Positions 61,546-64,000 of a DNA stretch of 64,000 bases are shown here, piece after piece. The stretch is from an uncultured Roseburia sp. (GTDB lineage: Bacteria; Bacillota; Clostridia; Lachnospirales; Lachnospiraceae): positions 1 to 64,000 of the forward strand of contig CANRYS010000016.1 of assembly GCA_947644305.1 (NCBI GenBank), in the 5' to 3' direction. The notes beneath the pieces were generated by a model. It worked only from the letters and a program-made list of their open reading frames with translations. It made no database searches and was not told the DNA's origin. A program made the position numbers and the translations under genes. Every line of letters starts with the position of its first letter. Within the stretch, counting starts at the first letter, position 1.

Positions 61546-62664
61546 TTAGACTCCAAAGATTGCCATGAATACACCGGCCGCTACTGCTGTACCGATCACT
61601 CCGGCTACGTTTGGTCCCATGGCGTGCATCAGCAGGAAGTTCGTAGGATCTGCTTCTGCCCCCACCTTCTGAGATACCCTGGCTGCCATCGGAACAGCGG
61701 AAACTCCGGCGGAACCGATGAGAGGATTGATCTTGCCTTTTGACAGCTTACACATCAGCTTACCAAATAAGACTCCCGCTGCCGTACCCACTGCAAAGGC
61801 TATCAAGCCAAGGGCAACGATCTTTAATGTCTCTGGTACAATAAAGTTCTCACCACTTGTCTTTGCTCCAACAGAAGTTCCCAGCAGGATAACAACGATG
61901 TACATCAGTGCGTTGGATGCTGTCTCTGTCAACTGTCCAACCACACCAGATTCTTTAAACAAGTTACCAAGCATCAGCATACCAACGAGAGGCGCCGTAC
62001 TCGGTAGGATCAGACATACTACCGTGGTCACAATAATTGGGAAAAGAATACGCTCCAGTTTCGATACAGGTCGGAGCTGATCCATCTTGATCATTCGTTC
62101 TTCTTTTGTAGTAAACAGCTTCATAATCGGCGGCTGGATGATCGGTACCAATGACATATAAGAATACGCTGCCACAGCGATCGGTCCCATAAGGTCCGCC
62201 TGTCCCAGCTTTCCTGCCAGGAAGATCGAAGTCGGACCGTCCGCACCTCCAATAATAGAAATCGCCGCCGCTGCCTTGCCATTAAAGCCCATCATGATCG
62301 CCATCAGGTAAGCGGCAAAGATACCAAACTGAGCCGCTGCTCCCAGAAGAAAGCTCTTTGGGTTTGCGATCAGCGGACCAAAATCCGTCATCGCTCCTAC
62401 ACCGAGGAAAATCAGGGATGGCAGGATACTCCACTCATCCAGTTTAAAGAAATATTCTAACAATCCGCCAGACTCCATGATCGGTGGATAGATATTGACA
62501 AGCAGCATACCAAATGCGATGGGAACGAGCAAAAGCGGCTCATAGCCCTTTTTGATTGCCAGATAGAGAAACACAAAAGCAACCAGTATCATCACATAAC
62601 TGCGCCAGTCAACCGTTCCGTTTGCGAATGCAGTCTGATGGAGAAGATTCTGTAAAACTTCCAT
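61546..62664 (-). CDS. oadB: Sodium-pumping decarboxylase beta subunit
   Basis: A 372-residue integral membrane protein (about 9-11 helices), the OadB/MmdB/GcdB family that decarboxylates carboxybiotin while exporting sodium ions. [48 protein letters not shown] and [49 protein letters not shown] are hallmark segments containing the conserved Asp. It is 26 bp downstream of the biotin carrier gene. The pump turns decarboxylation free energy into a sodium gradient. Confidence 0.95.
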   Translation of the reverse strand: MEVLQNLLHQTAFANGTVDWRSYVMILVAFVFLYLAIKKGYEPLLLVPIAFGMLLVNIYPPIMESGGLLEYFFKLDEWSILPSLIFLGVGAMTDFGPLIANPKSFLLGAAAQFGIFAAYLMAIMMGFNGKAAAAISIIGGADGPTSIFLAGKLGQADLMGPIAVAAYSYMSLVPIIQPPIMKLFTTKEERMIKMDQLRPVSKLERILFPIIVTTVVCLILPSTAPLVGMLMLGNLFKESGVVGQLTETASNALMYIVVILLGTSVGAKTSGENFIVPETLKIVALGLIAFAVGTAAGVLFGKLMCKLSKGKINPLIGSAGVSAVPMAARVSQKVGAEADPTNFLLMHAMGPNVAGVIGTAVAAGVFMAIFGV

Positions 62665-62690
62665 CTTTTTTACCTCCAGTTATTTAATGA

Positions 62691-63071
62691 TTAGTCCATT
62701 GTAGCCAATACGTCGCCGGCTCCAACCATATCACCGGAGTTCACGTTTATACTTGCGATCTTTCCATCCTGAGGTGCTACTACTTCATTTTCCATCTTCA
62801 TCGCCTCAAGAAGAAGAATCACATCTCCTTTTTTCACCTCTGCTCCCACGCTTGCTTTCACAGCCAGGATCTTACCAGGCATCGGTGCTGTCACCTGAAC
62901 AGAACCGGCTGAACCGCCTGCTGCTGGAGCTGGGGCCGGAGCAGGTGCGGGCGCTGCCGCCGCTGGAGCTGCCGGTGCCGGAGCAACTGCAGCCGGAGTA
63001 GCGGCTCCTGTTTTTTCTTCCACTGATACATCATATACGGTTCCATTTACTGTAATAGTATAATTTTTCAT
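62691..63071 (-). CDS. Biotin carboxyl carrier protein of the decarboxylase
   Basis: A 126-residue protein. Residues about 1-20 are a short domain (NYTITVNGTVYDVSVEE), about 22-55 a very Ala/Pro-rich swinging linker, and about 57-126 a biotinyl domain with the biotinylation motif EAMKMENEV (Lys92) and VAPQDGKIASINVNSGDMVGAGDVL. It shuttles carboxyl groups between the carboxyltransferases and the membrane pump. It corresponds to GcdC/MmdC. The linker is highly repetitive at the DNA level, so its length may vary between strains. Confidence 0.95.
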   Translation of the reverse strand: MKNYTITVNGTVYDVSVEEKTGAATPAAVAPAPAAPAAAAPAPAPAPAPAAGGSAGSVQVTAPMPGKILAVKASVGAEVKKGDVILLLEAMKMENEVVAPQDGKIASINVNSGDMVGAGDVLATMD

Positions 63072-63159
63072 GTGTTATATCCTCCTAATAATGATAATAG
63101 TCATAATAATTCTGATGTTAGAGACAAAAGGCATTTTAACCTTTTGACCCTGGTAGCAT

Positions 63160-63528
63160 TTAGTATCTCTTTTTAATAGAACGAATCACCAGGCCATCCG
63201 CTGGTACCGGAGTACCCTCCTGTTCCATCGCTGCGGAAATCGCCGCTGTGATCACTGCCACCAACTGGGTATCATCTGTCTGTGTAGGCGCTGCCGGAGC
63301 CGGTTTGGGTACTGGTACCGGTCTTGGCGCCGACTTCGGTGCCGGTGCCGCCTCTTTCTTACCAGACGAACGATCCAGCAGATCCGGAATAAATTTCATC
63401 AGATAAATAATAAAAGAGATCAGGATCAGTACAAGGAACACAGTCCCCATGCCCAGTGCCGTATTCACCAGCGCTTCTGGCATCGTTGTCACAACTTCAT
63501 CGGTTGCTGCCGCTGCTAACAATCCCAT
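63160..63528 (-). CDS. Decarboxylase gamma/delta subunit (OadG/MmdD family)
   Basis: A 122-residue bitopic protein. One membrane helix (about 20-45, NTALGMGTVFLVLILISFIIYLMKFIPDLL) is followed by a Pro/Ala-rich linker and a C-terminal segment DDTQLVAVITAAISAAMEQEG ending SIKKRY, as in OadG and MmdD proteins that tether the carboxyltransferase to the beta subunit. Its start is five bases before the end of the preceding carboxyltransferase gene's spacer, so the genes are coupled. Sequence conservation in this family is low, so the call rests partly on context. Confidence 0.85.
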   Translation of the reverse strand: MGLLAAAATDEVVTTMPEALVNTALGMGTVFLVLILISFIIYLMKFIPDLLDRSSGKKEAAPAPKSAPRPVPVPKPAPAAPTQTDDTQLVAVITAAISAAMEQEGTPVPADGLVIRSIKKRY

Positions 63529-63532
63529 TCCA

Positions 63533-64000
63533 TCACCTCATTCCAAACATCTGCATTGCATATATCAACTGTTTACGGATCTCAGAACCTTCGATAATAT
63601 TATCTACATAACCTCTTTTTGCTGCTATGTTCACATTACACTGAAGTTCATCGTACTCTTTTGTCTTTTCCTCCAGTGAAGCTTTCGTATCTTTCTCTTT
63701 GCTGATCTCATCCTGATACATAACCTGTACCGCACTCTTCGCATCCATGACGCCGACCTTTGCTCCCTCGAGAGCCAGAACAAGATCTGCTCCGATATGT
63801 TTGGAGTTCATCGCCACATAAGCACTTCCAAATGCCTCACCCGTGATCACATTTACTTTTGGAACTTCTGCACTGGCAAAAGCACAGGTAAGATCTGCCA
63901 CTGCCTGTCCAATGGTCTTCTCTTCCTCCATCGATGAAGCATAGGCCTTTACGTTGGTAAAGGTGATCACAGGAATTCCAAATGCATCACAGAAATACAC
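63533..64000 (-). CDS. mmdA: Acyl-CoA carboxyltransferase (methylmalonyl-CoA decarboxylase alpha type), C-terminal part
   Basis: The last 155 residues of a protein that continues beyond base 64000; the true start is outside. CDAFGIPVITFTNVKAYASSMEEE, NVITGEAFGSAYVAMNSKHIGADLVLALEGAKVGVMDAKSAVQVMY and a C-terminal AAKRGYVDNIIEGSEIRKQL fit the crotonase-fold beta-carboxyltransferase half of MmdA, GcdA and propionyl-CoA carboxylase beta. The neighbouring sodium-pump subunits favour an MmdA-type enzyme acting on methylmalonyl-CoA, but the CoA substrate cannot be fixed from the fragment. Confidence 0.8.
   Translation of the reverse strand: MYFCDAFGIPVITFTNVKAYASSMEEEKTIGQAVADLTCAFASAEVPKVNVITGEAFGSAYVAMNSKHIGADLVLALEGAKVGVMDAKSAVQVMYQDEISKEKDTKASLEEKTKEYDELQCNVNIAAKRGYVDNIIEGSEIRKQLIYAMQMFGMR

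Noticed and set aside
1-64000. tRNA, rRNA, 4.5S or 6S RNA genes
   Set aside because: I looked for T-loop sequences with CCA-type ends and for the conserved SRP RNA loop near ffh and found none I could support; a covariance search would decide.

Overview
The window reads as chromosome of a low-to-mid GC gut-type Firmicute, most likely a Lachnospiraceae (Clostridia). This is inferred from AGGAGG-type ribosome binding sites throughout, the ylxM-ffh-rpsP-khpA-rimM-trmD block, a Gram-positive type IV pilus locus without a secretin, ECF vitamin transport, and a sodium-pumping decarboxylase operon. No tRNA, rRNA or CRISPR array was seen.

Layout. 1-1.7 kb: edge of an AraC-type regulator, decayed gene remnants and an aminoglycoside-phosphotransferase-like kinase. 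1.9-7 kb: a clearly AT-rich, probably acquired three-gene defence island with a PD-(D/E)XK nuclease/N6-adenine methylase fusion, an HsdS specificity subunit, and a DGNHR protein with a C-terminal deoxyribosyltransferase/TIR-like domain; there is no helicase subunit. 7-15 kb: housekeeping genes (rlmD, MATE pump, tautomerase, DUF1836 regulator, PHP hydrolase, pcrA). 15-24 kb: a probable cobalamin locus, namely an ECF transporter (S, fused double ATPase, T) with an anchored DUF4430 protein on one strand, and divergently a cobalamin riboswitch plus terminator leading a secreted DUF4430 protein and a beta-propeller protein. 24-32 kb: orphan substrate-binding lipoprotein, Sir2, metA, thiSGHE, a broken Rpn-family nuclease gene. 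32-52 kb: rnhB and a type IV pilus locus (prepilins, PilO, a PilM-PilN fusion, PilD, PilA, PilC, PilT, PilB) containing a 1219-residue exported protein and an embedded divergent glycosyltransferase. 52-58 kb: a 44-residue membrane protein, hisIE, hisB and the trmD-to-ylxM block. 58-64 kb: a methyltransferase and a biotin-dependent sodium-pumping decarboxylase operon (carboxyltransferase, gamma, biotin carrier, beta, OadA-like subunit).

The most unusual signal is a family of long, branched, foldable repeats. Two 271-bp copies (8500-8770 and 20414-20684) are almost identical inside but have different outer stems, each still self-complementary. A 162-bp relative (31182-31343) shares the outer stem of the first and shows compensatory changes in an inner hairpin. 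One copy sits inside a peripheral arm of the cobalamin riboswitch. The short copy interrupts the Rpn gene so that removing exactly 165 nt restores one reading frame. Short outer-stem remnants lie at 8771-8799 and 25804-25821. The elements look mobile, code for no convincing protein and show no evident target duplication.

The second point of interest is the defence island, in which a BcgI-like nuclease-methylase and HsdS are translationally coupled to a DGNHR plus deoxyribosyltransferase/TIR-like protein, suggesting a restriction system with a linked nucleotide-targeting effector.
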